Positions 1 to 13,029 are shown, counted from the stretch's first letter. The stretch: 64,000 bases of DNA from Stratiolaelaps scimitus (GCA_019614645.1 JABWDB010000001.1:11821501-11885500), one strand, 5' to 3'. The notes: a model not told the origin generated them from the sequence alone. A program made the numbers and translations.

Positions 1-810
1 TGAACAAAAGAAAGGGAAGCAATCAATAAGATGAGGTTGGAACGGATTAGGGGCCAGTATGCATGTGTTAATTAGTCAAAATAGCTTTATTAAGTGCCAG
101 CTGTTTCCGGCTCAAAGACGAGATTATAAGACAGTAGAACAATTGTGCAGATATTAGCCTTGCGGAAATTATACATTTCCCCGAGGCTAATCTTGCTACA
201 ATTGCCACAATATTGCCACACCTTCCAGCCATTTGAATAATACCTTGTGTGAAAGAAGCAGTTTGTAGGGACGGAACATCTTTCTTCCTAACCATTCATA
301 CAAGATTGTCTCTGCTCCTAAGATGATGCTGAGTATTTTTCAAGTGAGACTGCCTAGATCACCACCTCTTCTGTTTCAGATAGTGAAAACGATGGTCGAG
401 GTCGAATATCACGTGGAAGGTCATCAGGTCAAGCCAAACGCGAATTAATGCTACCTCAAGAATGAAAGCAAATACCTTTTAAGGAGGAAGTTGTTCTCCC
501 GAATGGAGAGATTCCTATCATATTTAAAAAAAGGCTTTGTATTTCAATGACCCTTATTTTTTCATGAGGAAGCTTATCTCTTAACTTTATCGCCTAGTTT
601 GCCATTAAGAGCCAAAGGCAACAAAATTCCCTCGAAGAAGGAGCTTGATATAGCCTTGAATAATCATGAGTTAGCCATATGACGTGGTGGTAGATGAAAT
701 AAAAAAGGCCGCGGATGACGGGGATAGGTGAGGTGATACAAACTCAAATGTCTGAGTTGCTGCTATGCGAGCAATGAGTAAAAATGTACAGTTAACGTTT
801 ACACGTTTTG

Positions 811-812
<2 letters not shown>

Positions 813-842
<30 letters not shown>
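813..842. repeat. (TA)n microsatellite
   Basis: An uninterrupted AT dinucleotide run of about 30 bases. It is one of at least ten such tracts in the window. Confidence 0.95.
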
Positions 843-845
<3 letters not shown>

Positions 846-1942
846 GCCTTATAAAAATGACGTGAGTCTATTGCTGAGTATGTCGGTCAGTTGATGGAAC
901 GTGGACATTGGAACGATTTCCAACAAGATGAGGAATTATTATTTGATCGCGCCGCTAAAGCCATGTATAATGTGGCACAAAACTGGTTTCAAGCGACGGC
1001 AGACATATTGCAAAATTGTTGCCCCGATATTATAGAGGGCGTGGCGCACACAGATACATGTAAAAATCTGAATACATGTTTCGTTTTGCACGACGATACG
1101 AAGCAATGAAGTTGACTCACTGAGTGTACCAGTATAAACTTGCTGGGTATGAGACTGTTAGAACGTGACTTCGAGCTAATGGTATTCGCCGTAATCTGAA
1201 TTATAATTCACCAAATGATATAAGTGTTTCTTTTGTTTAGAAGAAATCGGTAATATGGTCTTCCAAGGTGACCTTGTTAAGGAAGGTTACAATGCAATTA
1301 AAATTAAATCGAAATTCTTCGAGGATCAGAACGACGAGCATAACACGTTACACGCATCATTGAAATACGGTATTGCGGTATTGTTATGTCACAATGTATA
1401 GGTCCAATGGGAAAGTCCAAGGCAATTCTAGATGAATATTATACTAGAAATCAACAACATATTGATAATGTATGTGCTAACAATAATTGTGCAGTGAAAA
1501 ATATGTGCAGTATACAGATAGCAGCTATTATTTAACTGATCATATGAACCGTCTTGCTGAGTGAACCGTCGTTTGCGAGTGAATGATTTGAACTGTCAAA
1601 ATTTCGCTTACAGTTAGAACGAGATTGGGCTAACACTTGGTCATTTAGTTATAATAACAATAATTCGCTAAAAAAATCATGTGCATTGCTATAGAAAACG
1701 TGCAGATAGATCAATTAATAAAATTTTGTACTCACGGCGCACTTGTACATCACTATATGAACTGTGGTAATTATTACCAGAACGGTACAATGCTGAATAC
1801 GTGTATGTAGCGATAGATTATTTAATTTTTATATATAGACTGTACTGGATGTTGAATGGAAAATGTCAACAGCAATAGAAATTGCTGTTTCCGCTTTTAT
1901 TATTATAAAATACTATACTATAGACAACCGTAATAATAATAT

Positions 1943-1944
<2 letters not shown>

Positions 1945-2006
<62 letters not shown>
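1945..2006. repeat. Long (TA)n microsatellite
   Basis: About 60 bases of pure TA dinucleotide. The apparent 76-codon ORF across it (1863-2093), with its run of Tyr-Ile, is an artefact of the repeat. Confidence 0.95.
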
Positions 2007-2009
<3 letters not shown>

Positions 2010-2532
2010 AATAGATGGGACAAAAAGCGTGATCAAAACCTCAACAATGCACAGAACTTGAGCATAAGGAGTGGTATACTTACATTAGACTAAAATTCGT
2101 CTAGTGCACACTGCAGTTTTGCATATACTTTAGAGGAATATATAAGAAGTAAATGGCTACACGGTAGTAAATTAGAAAAAGCACGAAGAGGCATAATTTG
2201 TCTAATTTTTTTTCATTCGTGCAGTAACTATCCGTAATAATACTAGGAAGATTAAGTTTTCACTATATTCATGATATCCATATTAATTTATATGAATAAT
2301 GCCTTTAAGATGTTCAATTTTTGCTTGATTTGCATGATATTTTTAAATGATTAGTAAATGTACCGTCTTGTCATACATAATATTACCATTTGCTCAGAAC
2401 CAACCATATACTCTAATATATTAGTTATAAATATTGACCAAGTTTATGACATATAATCCGTTAGTTTACCTAAAAGTACACTGAGATAAAAACAACTCAC
2501 CATACAGAAACAGTAACGAAAGCTCTATATAT

Positions 2533-2990
2533 TTATATATGCTTTATAACGGCTAATAAAACACGCACCAAGCTCAGTGATGTGTACAAATTAAGCTGGA
2601 GAAAAAAACCTAAATAAGCTATTAAATAAGTCATTAGCAGATGTGGTTGATAAAAATCTATTTTATCGCTCCCCTGGTCCGCGCTTGCACCTAGAGTTAT
2701 ATTCATGCTATCTAACGATTGATTCAAATAATCAACGACTGCTTGTAATTCAAGAGAATAGTTTATATTCCTACTGTGTCGTGGATAGTCAGCACCTTTG
2801 TACATATCTGCCATATTGACAGGTTGAATAATGTGACTACAATCTAGTAATTTGCACTTCGAGACAAAACGCTTGCTGGTGAACAGATTTTCTTAAAATC
2901 AAAATTGATTGACTTCTGTGCGCTTTATTTTGTGCCAAAATCGACGCCTCAGTAATCATTTCTACATCAACAACAATGAAGTGTTCTAAC
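2533..2990 (-). pseudogene. Minus-strand coding-like remnant, unknown family
   Basis: A 93-codon frame runs 2814 to 2533. Just upstream (about 2830-2985, minus strand) a second frame also reads like protein, and a frame change separates the two. The carboxy-terminal half is hydrophobic and could contain a membrane segment (LLMTYLIAYLGFFLQL). It lies next to the plus-strand AT-rich remnants and shares their composition, so it may come from the same inserted source. No family was recognised and it is probably not functional as read here. Confidence 0.3.
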
Positions 2991-3055
2991 AACGACCTTC
3001 ATCGCGTTCTCCCTCTGTGTCTGTGTTTCTTGCCTAAACCTCTGCTTGCAGGATA

Positions 3056-4625
3056 ATGGTTCACGGTAGCGGTGAGCGATCACCGCTGGAGTCGAAACGC
3101 GCCATAATATCTGCCCTTTCAGAGAACAGGAACAGCAGCGCCCCCAGCAACAAAATAGCAGCGCTGCCAGCCAAAACATTGACCGGAGCAGCGACCGCGG
3201 CAGCGGCCGCCCAAACAATCGCGCGCCATAAGCAGATGACATCGAGTGCCGAAGCGGTGTCTGGCCGGCGAACCCAACTCATTGAGTCGCCGTGGGCGAG
3301 CAAGCACAACATTGAAGCCGGCACTCGTGAACGGCGTGCATTGTTGGCCAGCTGCAAAGACAACAGAGGCAGCGAGAGCAGTGGCGGCGATAGAAGCAGC
3401 AGTAGTGGTAGTGGTGGCATCGTCGGCAGGAAGGATACGGCGGCGGTTATTGCTGCTGCCAGTTCCGACGTTCGTCGTGGTGGAGATTCAGTTAGCGAGT
3501 TTCGAAAGCGCATCCTGAAAAGTGCTCGTGGCTGGAAATCAAATACAAACTCTTCGTACTCAAGCAAGAACAGCGGCAGCAGTAGCGGTAGTAGAGCCAG
3601 CAACAACAGTACTGATACAACTTCCACGACGACAACAACAAATAATAATAATCGTAGTCATATTATTAGTCTGAATGATCCCCGGAGTAATAGGGGCCGT
3701 CGACCGATTGAAGACCGTTCGCCGATCAGGAGAACAGCCGGCGTGAGAACACCAGTGGTGAGGGAGCTTGCGAATTCGCCAGATCCACGAGTGTCGAGAG
3801 TTCCTGTGACAGCAGCGACGGTAGCGGCAACGACGATATCAACAGAGCCAACGAAAAGGACAATGGCGTTCCAGCCGCCGCCCGATGTTAAGGGACGAAA
3901 AATATTGGAGGACCTACAACAGAAGAAGCAATTCCTATTGATCAAAAATCCACCGCAGCAACAATCTGCGCCAGGTTAGTAGTATACGCGTATGCTATAC
4001 TCGCATTCAACGCCAGGAGCTCGACCGCCAAATTGTGCTTCGATCTGTGCTTGTTTGTTTTGTGAGCGATGATTTGTGAAGCGCGCTTAATCGCTATTTA
4101 GATTATTGGTTCTGTTTAGGACGTTCCTTTGTTAGTTCTGCCCGTGTCATTCGAGTACGAATAGAGGCATACCTGTGCTGGCGGGAAGTGTTGAAAGTAT
4201 AAGTGATAACAATGCTTGAAGACGATACGAAATACGAATCTGAGTCGATTGTATTATTACAGTATTGCCCTATGGCACCGGAACGCTTCATATAATACTA
4301 CATCAAAATACTACTATGTGCTAATAATAATAATAATAAGTCTTATAATTATCATTATTATAATTTAGATAAAGGTAAGCATCTACTAATCTGCGTCTTC
4401 GTTCATGTTGTTTTCAATGCCCATCTCATTGTCTTATCAAAATCATTAGTTGAGACGCCATTGTCGCAAAGCCAGCGCACGGCTCTTGCGCACGCTCAGC
4501 AGACCTCGCCGGGATTCTTCGTTACTCAGGAGTCGTCCTTCGGAAATCTCATTCTGCCCGTCCTGCCTCGATTCCCTCCAGGGCCACCAGCTGCGACGTC
4601 GTCAGGAACAACGAACAACAGTTAG
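3056..4625 (+). CDS. INIP: SOSS complex subunit C (INIP/SSBIP1) homolog with long N-terminal extension
   Basis: Exon 1 is 3056-3974 and exon 2 is 4450-4625. The intron starts GTTAGT and ends TTAG, splits a codon after its first base, and joins into one frame of 364 residues. INIP is the small subunit of the SOSS single-strand-DNA sensor complex (with INTS3 and hSSB) in double-strand break repair. Exon 2 carries the family signature: an Ala/Gln/His helix, then SPGFFVTQESSFGNLILPVL followed by Pro-Arg, very close to the conserved INIP C-terminus. The end of exon 1 (VKGRKILEDLQQKKQFLLI) matches the N-terminal INIP helix. Human INIP is about 104 residues. Here about 270 residues of Ser/Arg/Asn/Thr/Ala-rich low-complexity sequence precede the conserved part. 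An in-frame stop at 3035 and a good splice acceptor ending at 3051 just before the ATG support the chosen start and suggest a 5'UTR intron. Whether the full extension is translated is inferred. Confidence 0.85.
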
Positions 4626-7600
4626 GGAGCGGAGGAGCCATCAGTATTCGACGATTCTGCCTTGCGGATGATGCTGACGAACATGGAGAGCGCGAGAAAT
4701 GCCCTAAAGAGCAGTTGTTGTTGTTGTTGTGGTAGTAGTTGTGGTAGCCGGCTCAGGTTGTTAGCAGAAGACAGGCAACAGCAGCGTATTGAAATTAAAC
4801 TCGTTACTTCAATGGATTACATAAGCGCACATTTACAGAGACGGGCACTCGTACATAGAGGGACAAAACTGAACATATTGACACGGTAGGTCAATGTTCG
4901 GTGGAGGTCGCACGAACTTTTAAATTATTTTCGCCGCTACACAACCCGATCTGTGTGAATGTAAGCGGCAGATTTCTTATTATCCTTTCATGTGTAGTGA
5001 TTCATTAATTAAGAAATAAGCTGGGAAATACTGACGAAGCTGAAGCAGTGCAATGTGTTCGGGGTGCAACCAACGCCCACAGGATCGACTCGGAAATTAC
5101 TCCTTAAGACGGCGCCCGTGAAATAAGAAGCTTTCAAAAATTATTACCAAAAATAATTATTTATCCCTATTGCTTTAAGTGGATAGATGGGCTACAATCG
5201 AATGTCGCTGCTTACAACTCAGCTGTGTCCTACTGGGTGTACAATAAACTTGTGTATACAACATTTGATATTTCGTACGGACATTGCGAGATAAAAATGA
5301 TTATCGTCTTTCTTTAATACGTGGTTGCTTGTCCAATGACAGAGCGGTAACATTTAACGTGAAATGCTGATTTCACCCTATATGGGAGAACAGATTTAGC
5401 ATATCATATAAATTTGACTACGGTTGCATAAAGTCAGCTTGAAGGTTTGTTTACCTGATCAGCTTACGAAAGTGGATCTCTACGGCGTCTTACATCGCCG
5501 ATTCATATTCGGTGGCCATAGATTATGAAGAAGGGACGCCTTAGGCCTTTAAGTTTCATAGTCTTTGTAATCCTTCTGAACACCATAGAAATGTGTAAAG
5601 ATAATGGTTCATGGGGTTGCAGAGCATTTCGTGTGAGTGTAGTACAGATTTAACACGGTAGTTAGTAGTAGGACCTTTCTGATGGTATTTACGAATACTG
5701 GAGCATGGCCTAAACCAATCGTATTTACGATCTAATTATCCTTGAGAAAAGTCCTGCAAGTCCTCCCAGAAGCTGACCACATGCGAGGCCCCACGATCAC
5801 CGTGATCACCTCAATTCGTTTAATTCGAAATACGTTTGTCGGCTGCGTTCTAGCATCTCCAGGATTTACTGGTAACAGAAATATGCATTGCGGCGCTCGG
5901 TGGTTGTGATAGTTAGGAAGAAGATCTCGGAAGGTGTGACTTGATCTGTGAAGCCCTCTCCGCTTTGAATTCATCCCCAACTATGTTAACCGTAACCAGA
6001 TGTTCAAGGGAGTTTGAACCGCTGTCACTTGAGTACCCGATGCCCAACTAGACATATATAAATGCGCTTTGCCCGGGACGAAAAAATTTTCAAAAAAGTT
6101 AGTTCTTTTATTTTCAGAAACAGGTATGCATTCGCCATTGTTACTGACACAACTATCGCAGAATATATAGGATACACATGATAATTTGACGAGAGATTAT
6201 TCAGATCGGTAGTATGTTTGGACTAAATGAGAAATTGTAATATAAAAACCCAAAGTTACGAAATTTAATACGCAGTCTATCACCCTAATATAACTGCAAG
6301 TATCCAAAAGTTAACTAAGTGTAAGGTATTATTAACTGATTTAATGAACTGGCCTCATCGCAAATCATTTACAATAGATCCAAAATCTATGTTTGATATC
6401 TAAATTCTCCATTTTCCAAGGCACGTGGAGGTCCTGCTTATTTGAAACGTTCTGAAATGGAGTTCGGTACGATTTTTCCGCTTTCAGTATTACATGTTTT
6501 TCCGCTTCCAATGTTACATTTTCATGGTACGCGTTTTAGAAATATGAGTAGACGTACCCTACCAAATGATACCGATGTAAACTACAATGTGCACATTGCT
6601 GGGCTAACCATGGGGTCCAATGCAACCCCGCCCCAAATAGATAGATCGGTAGAATTAAGTACGAAGCGCTCCGTGATCTCACTATGGCGTATTCTGACGA
6701 ACCTGTCTTGAACACCCTGCAAGAGGCTTGCGTGAGTAGAAGTAAATGAGGACGAGCAGCGGGGTATAGCATCCAGATGGAGAGCAAGAAAAATACAATA
6801 TTTCGAACGACAATGCGCTTGCCAGTTCGGTGGATATTTGCATAGGTGGTAGCTAATCGAACAAAAAAATATCCGAAGGTCGACTCTCAAGCAGACAAAG
6901 TGCACACACGCGCCACCTTCGCCGACCTGATCTGGCTAACCTAGCTAACCTAAAAGGCAAAATGCTCCACTCTGAACTCCATACAACCAACCACATTGTT
7001 CTATGGAGAAGGCTACGCCATGGAAGAAGCAAACAGCCTATGGACTCTCAGAACGGAAATGAACAAAACCGTGATCCTATAGATCATCGTTTTCCTCATT
7101 TCCGTCATGATTTACTACGTAACGAAAATGAAGAAAACATTGATTCGTGATAAGTTTATCATTAGGTATATCTTGTTTGGTCCAAGCAAAGCGGTTATCG
7201 AGAATTGAATAGCGACACGGACTTCGCGTGCGAAGTGAAAACTGCGGAGTCGTTAGTCGATATCAACGCTGTCAGGTTACGTTTACATCAGAAGCATTCA
7301 CGCAAGCCTCTGTTGCCCAGAACACCAACAAGGATATCGATACCATGTGGAAGATGGCACAGTTGACGGCCATTAGATTGGGGCACCATGCCAGCTCAAA
7401 TTGCCGTTCCGAAGCCTGACGATCACGAGAAACCTGAAGAAGCAACCTAGGCCTTTGGTTGACGCAGATGCTAAAGCTGGATATCCCAGCGTCTTAGCAA
7501 GAGGGAACTCCAAGAAGGCTTGTTTCGTATGCTGAAAGCACTGTCATTTGAAAAGAGATTCTGGAAGAAAATGAAAAGATATACCTGACGAAGTCGTCCA

Positions 7601-8730
7601 TCGTGTTGGCAGTGCGGTGAGCCAAATCGTCGTGGTTTTCCTTTGCCTTTGAGTCTTAATCCACAACGGAGGCGATCACAACCACTTTGGAATTGCTCCC
7701 CGACAGCAGGTGCATTTGGATTCGTTCTGTATAGTTGCGTTCTCTGAAGACTAGGATCGAGTGTAATAGCCTCCGACTGGACCATCTACCTCAGGCTGTC
7801 GAAGTTTTGTTTGTCAATCGTCTTCTCCTCCCAATCTTGCTTGAAGTCTCCCCATTTATAAGGAAAAAATGTTCACCATAGTGACGCATTTTACTGACGC
7901 TCATTGCTGAATGATGACCTCGGATTATCTATAACACTTTGTACGTTAGATAATAATAATAATAGCAAAAGCGTCTGAGTACGAAACAGAGCCTACCGCC
8001 TACTTCTTTATGATATTTTGTGGATATATGTTCTATACGTTGCAACGAGATGCGCTTGTAATCATTGTCTTTTTCCTCTCACGTTAACGGGCGGCTGATT
8101 TGTTTTATAACATATCGGATCGTTGATATCGAAGGTCCGTTGACATTATCATTCATTGTGTTTAATGATGTTATTTGGTCGTTATGCTAATTGCCACACA
8201 GCTAGCCGGGCTGTACAAAAAAGTACGAAATTAACATTACGGCTTAGCAATTTCAGTATAACAACAACAACATAGAAAAACAATAAATTTTCCAACAAAT
8301 ATCAATAACAGGAAGCGTCTGAGGACTAATCAAAATCAAATCAACGTTATCATCTAAATTCTCATTGACTCCAACGAATGTTGTTTCGATAGCTGATCCC
8401 AAGCAGCGGCCTTCATTCTAAGGCAACGCTTGGGGTCAAGGATCTGCTACGAGGAGAGGGGTTCACGAGGGAACAATTTTGTTGGCCACCCACTGACGCC
8501 AGGCTGGGGACTACCAGAAATGAAGCCTTTAGCCTATTTGAATGTGTCGCCCGAAAAAGAGAGGACTCACTAACGTGACCACTCTAACTTTAAACAACGA
8601 TCAAATAATACCCGCGTTCGATGTGTGTGTGTGTGTATCCAATTGAGCTAAGATTATGCAATCTACTATTCATGATCAGTATCCTCTTGAAATAAGGACC
8701 CTATAACGTTGCTGTCGTTTGTGCGGCATC
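4626..8730. other. Intergenic region without recognisable genes
   Basis: This stretch holds the INIP 3' flank (including a short GTT run at 4714-4730), then 4 kb with only short, unconvincing frames on either strand. No conserved protein motif, tRNA or repeat family was recognised. Short trinucleotide AAT runs occur near 7950. Confidence 0.5.
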
Positions 8731-8739
8731 CGAATGGAT

Positions 8740-9433
8740 TCGGCGGCCGACGTTGAAAGGAAAATAACGCAATCGTGTAAACGTCAGCGTCGCCTCTTCA
8801 AATACGTCACTGGCTTTATTTACATTTTATCTACAGTGTATTGTAAGCTGACATAATTACAATTGTCAGATCTAATCGTGTGGACGTCACCGTTACTTGA
8901 TTATATGTCACCTTGTCAAAGTTGAAAGCCAAGCAACTTCGACGAAGCTCATTCCGTTCCATCGAACCCGTGAGGAACAATTACCGATCATCAGTTCGGA
9001 ATTTAAAACAAGAATTGCGTTCTATAATGCACAATGTATATAATGATTGACGACAAACGTCAGTGAAAACTTCGTTAATTAAACTTAGAAATAATGAGTA
9101 AAAAAGCGTTGATAAATATTCAAAATAGTATAATTGACAGTAGGGTCCAGCACAATGTTCTTTGTTCTGCCAGAAAAAAGATCTTTGTTTAATTTATCGT
9201 CGGTATTCTAATACTTTTTCACATCTCCGACTCTTGTTTAAAGAGCATCTCTATCCCTCTCTCTGAAAGCACCTGATTAGTTCGTCTCGCTGCCCTGTTC
9301 AGCGTCGGGCGCCTGCCTATCCGGGCTGCCTGCAAAACCCTGGAACGAGGTGATCATCGTCATTATTATCATCGTTGTCAGGTGTGTATCGGACGTGATG
9401 TCAAGATGTCGCATTGCCATTTTGATGCCCCTG
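8740..9433 (-). repeat. 3' flank of the leftmost CK2-like copy, shared with the other copies
   Basis: Downstream (minus-strand sense) of the pseudokinase stop codon. Blocks from here recur in the other copies. Examples are the segment around 9190-9290 (TATCGTCGGTATTCTAATAC) and the segment near 8935-8985. They are seen again at 15770-15900, 23400-23800 and 23990-24120. This shows that duplication included non-coding flanks and not just exons. Confidence 0.75.
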
Positions 9434-12400
9434 CTATTGACCAGATGAACGGTCTTCATCGGTTGTGTCAGTTGTATATTCGGTTGAAGCGGCGCCTGCT
9501 TCACTATCGTCGCCTGGTGTCAGTCGGGTAAGATTGCGCCAGGGGCTGTGAGTTCGGTGTCTGGTAGCTCTGGGTAATGTCACGCTCACACTGGGTCTTC
9601 GTAGATGTCTCCCAGCCTCGTCTGAAAACCCGTCAAAGTATCGATGTCTTTTCGCCTCTGCAGCTGTGATTCTGTAATGATGATGCACAATAAGAGAACA
9701 CGGTATATATATATATATATATATGGGCTTAGAGATGCTTGTTCCTAACAGATCAAATTACCAGCAGTAACTTTAGAGGATAACGACAGATGACCATGAA
9801 TAGACCTCACAGAGCTTTGCCTGTCTGTCGGTTATATCCGAACCATCGTGTCGTTCTTATGTCGTTTACTTAACATGGCGCAGTAACCACGATGTGAAGT
9901 GAGGGACACCATTCATCCACTGGTAAAAACGAAGAAAGAAAAACATGCATTCACAAATAGGCTCGAGTCTTCGGCCAACGAAGGGGACCTATATCAGAAG
10001 TGGTCGATTTGTAGCCGAGGAGAGACTGTGCCCTATTGGAAAAGAAGCTAGCGCATCCCTAATAGCTCTTACATAGCCCTTAGCAAAGCGGTGTAGGAGC
10101 CGCCAAAATGTGTTTTCCCACAGATGCATACTTGGACGAGCTGTCCGAAGGGCGACATCAAAACAGTAAAAGGGTGTCGGGAACAACAGGGTCAGCAAGT
10201 GAAGAACTGTGTCTATAAGAACCACGAAGAGACGATGCTCAGAACGAATGAGATGATTTATAATGCGGACTCTGCAAACCTATGAGGATAATGAAAAGGC
10301 GCCCTAGGTGATAGAATGAGATCGACAGGGTATTGCGAAGACAAACATCAAACCGAGGACATCCGCGCAGCGGTGCGAATCCGAAGAGGACGACACCGAG
10401 GAAGAGACTCACACTAAAGGAAACCAAGTGAAACCACAAAGTGAAAAACAATGCAAATACTGTGGACACACCCTTCAAGGGAGTGTTTGTCTTGGGACCA
10501 AACCTGCAATTTATGTCATACGAAGAATCACCTCGGACGTACGTGCAGGTCAAAGCAGGGGCAAAGGCACAACGTGAGAGTCGTACAAGAGGAATGGGCG
10601 GAAACATATCGAGGCTCCGTGTCAGACGATGGCGACGACCTCTTCCAGACCGAAGCAATAGACTACATGTCCAAACGGACGTTTTACGCCAAACTACAAA
10701 TTGAAAATAAACACGAAAGCCTCGATACAGAGGCAACGTGCAACGTCATGGCGCTGGAGATATACGTACCGGAACACGTACCTGCATAAGAAGCCTGTGA
10801 ACTTTTAAGTTGTCAGCAAAAATGTTTGGACATTACTCTCTGCAAACACATGCCTCTAATTGAAACTGATACGAGTCTCCGGAACGCCGCGTAAACTATA
10901 CGAGAACTTAAGCGGTTGAAGAAGTGCAGCTCTGTAAATAAACCTTATATGAATTGCATTGAAATCAACGTTCTAGATACCTATTGGCCGACATCAGTAT
11001 TGCAGAATTCCACAAGAACAAGTATTTGAAGAAATCAAGAAAATACTCACAGAGACTCCTACATTAGCATGCTACGACAAGGGTGTAATCACGACTGCGT
11101 AAGCCAGTCGTGATCCAAACGAATGCAGCAGAATGCACTAATGATATCCACCCCATCGATTCACATTCACGGGTGGAACTTCCAATAGCAGCAACTCATC
11201 AAACTGTTCAATGTTGTTACATTTCTTTTTATTTTACTACAATAATCATAGAGTTCTGTCCTTTGTCAACCTAGGAATGGACGGGGGAACACTATATCAA
11301 ATTACAAGCAATTACAATTAAATGGACAAGCTTTTCCGAGTGAAGACATACCTTCGGCCGGGGTCATATTGAAGGCATTTCTGGAGAAGATCAAAGCCTT
11401 CTGGTGAGACGTCCCTCGTCCTGTACCTCGCAAGTTGCGACTCGTATGGGAACCCCTCCCACTCTGAAGCACTAGAAATTAAGAGAGAAAGCTTGTAACA
11501 ATAAATAATAGTAATTATAATAATATTAATAACAATAGTGACTTGTTTAGAATGCAGCACCCAATCTTAGATGGAAATCACTCGACACACATAATATTGC
11601 CATGATCCTCAAATCTGTAAAGGAATACCTATTATATATATATATTTTTTTTTTTTTTCAGAGTACCAATTACGGACAAAGTTATCTATGGATGATCGAA
11701 GCACCACCGCCTCACCTGATCGGATTTTTCATCAAATGGTCGTCGAGGAATTGTGTGAGATTAGCCTTGCCTAGCATCTTGATAATCCACGTTAGCTGTT
11801 GGAGAGAGGTTCTGTTGGCGGGGCTTGTTATTGGGGCACCACTTCTGTCGCTAAAGAAGGAGACTCTGGTTTGGAGGAGCAGTGTTGCGAAGATGCAACC
11901 GAACGACCACATGTCAACTGCATAGTTATACCTCTGGCGTCCGAGAAGGAGCTCGGGTGCTCGATATTCGATATTTCCAATCTCAGGTCTATATAACTGT
12001 CGGTCAAGGTAGAATTCAGCACAGCTCCAGCCGATCAAACGCAAGTATCTGCCTGCTGCATTGAAGAGGACATTTTTCGGATTCAGGTCTCGATGCATGA
12101 TTCCTTCAGAAAATATAGAAAACATAAACGGTCATACTGTTTTTTCACATGCAATTAATTACAGCTAAAGTGAACACCCAAACCAGTTGAGTTATCATTC
12201 AGAAAGCGACGATTGTACCCCAATGGCCTTCTGTATTGCCGTATAGTTTAAAATCGTCGTCACTCTCAGCAGTGCGTTCGAGAAAGAGTCAGAAATAACT
12301 ACCTGTGATTATAGCTATCACCTCCCATCATGTTAAGCAGAATGACTAGACTAATCGAGGATGGGAGACCTAGTTCACTTACGATCTTTCGCTCCACATA

Positions 12401-12979
12401 AACAACGACGGTACCGAGGCTCATACATGGCAGCAGAATTTCAATTCTAGAACCATACAATTGCCAAAAACGAATATATGTATATCAATGCCGTTTCATC
12501 TATGTGCACATCGGTTCACCTTTTGCATGAGCGCCATCAAGGGCCAGCAACAGCTCGTAGAGATACGTTCGCTTATCGATGTCCTCATGTCGCAGATAGA
12601 ACTCGTCGAAGGGGACGGACAGCACAAATGGAAAGATAAGTGCAGTTGTTTTCTTTACTGGCCTCAGACGTAAAGACCTTTCCCGGGTTTCTTCTCCATT
12701 CGCGTCCACCGCAATTCTAACGACGCCCCGAAGCAATATGATATTATCCGCGTCGCGAAGGACTTCAAGTACCCTGATTTCGCGCATTATCTTTGCTCTC
12801 GGTATATTAGCGAGTATTTTGATAACACTATCTTTTGTCTTCAGGGTACGCCTTTTCCTAAAGAAACGCACATAACGGTTACGGTCGACGATCTCGGCAA
12901 TCGCATAGTTAGAGAAGTGGGAGCTATAGCTGCAAGCAGGCTGACGTGATGTGTAGTCCCATTGTCCTTCGAGATACAT
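9434..12979 (-). CDS. CK2 alpha-like pseudokinase, copy C
   Basis: Exons (minus strand): 12520-12979, 11716-12103, 11352-11471, 9434-9671. Every junction is GT-AG with the same phases as canonical CK2 alpha, and the splice gives one 401-residue frame. Clear homology to CK2 alpha: MREIRVLEVL (alpha-C, Glu kept), [39 protein letters not shown] and, in exon 4, ITAAEAKRHRYF. Key changes: the Gly-rich loop is missing and replaced by a basic stretch. The HRD motif keeps Asp159 but the catalytic-loop Lys is Asn161. The Mg-binding Asp of DWG is Gly178 (sequence GWS). The basic cluster after the ATP-site lysine is lost, although Lys54 itself is kept. GPE is changed to APE. These losses predict no normal phosphotransfer, so the protein could act only as a scaffold or decoy. 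The N-terminus is unrelated to the usual CK2 start. It lies in tandem with three other family members, with a Gypsy remnant in intron 3. The intact frame argues against a simple dead pseudogene. Confidence 0.8.
10250..11125 (+). mobile_element. Gypsy-type LTR retrotransposon gag-pol remnant
   Basis: Inside intron 3 of copy C, in the opposite orientation. Near 10450-10550 the plus strand shows two retroviral-type zinc knuckle halves: a CKYCG start (then a frame change) and a perfect CCHC knuckle, C-x2-C-x4-H-x4-C, in CNLCHTKNHLGRTC. About 50 residues later FYAKLQIENK leads to an L-D-T-E-A motif in place of the retropepsin D-T-G/S-A. At about 11020-11100 a piece reading FEEIKKILTETPTLACYDKG matches the RT to RNase H connection of Gypsy elements. 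RT proper and LTRs are missing and frames are broken. It is an internally deleted, inactive copy. Confidence 0.7.
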
Positions 12980-13029
12980 TATCAGGCAGACACGTCCTAC
13001 TCGTACTCACACGGGGATAGGCACAACTA

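Larger units (their letters stand above)
300..2220 (+). pseudogene. AT-rich region with broken, coding-like segments of unknown origin
   Basis: Several stretches read like real protein but are interrupted by stops and frame changes. They lie near 480-690, 890-1109, 1240-1400, 1680-1810 and 2115-2200. The longest open piece (891-1109, 72 codons) includes the string FQQDEELLFDRAAKAMYNVA, and another piece near 1275 includes LVKEGYNAIKIKSKFFEDQN. The segments share a plus-strand direction and an AT-rich composition unlike the INIP gene to the right. Two long (TA)n tracts interrupt them. I do not recognise the family. A decayed large DNA virus or an unusual transposon is possible, but this is a guess from composition and decay pattern. 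Confidence 0.35.

Noticed and set aside
1863..2093. 76-codon frame with long Tyr-Ile run
   Set aside because: It is encoded by a (TA)n microsatellite. The same holds for similar frames at 16261-16638, 41972-42691, 47706-47939 and 58117-58515.
3061..3627. 188-codon minus-strand frame opposite INIP exon 1
   Set aside because: It is Leu/Pro-rich because it is the complement of Ser/Arg low-complexity codons. The plus strand has the conserved INIP end and splice sites.
11602..11996. Plus-strand frames over pseudokinase exon 2, and the matching pair at 19888-20228
   Set aside because: They are antisense shadows. They recur in both copies only because the exon is duplicated, while the minus strand carries the kinase motifs.
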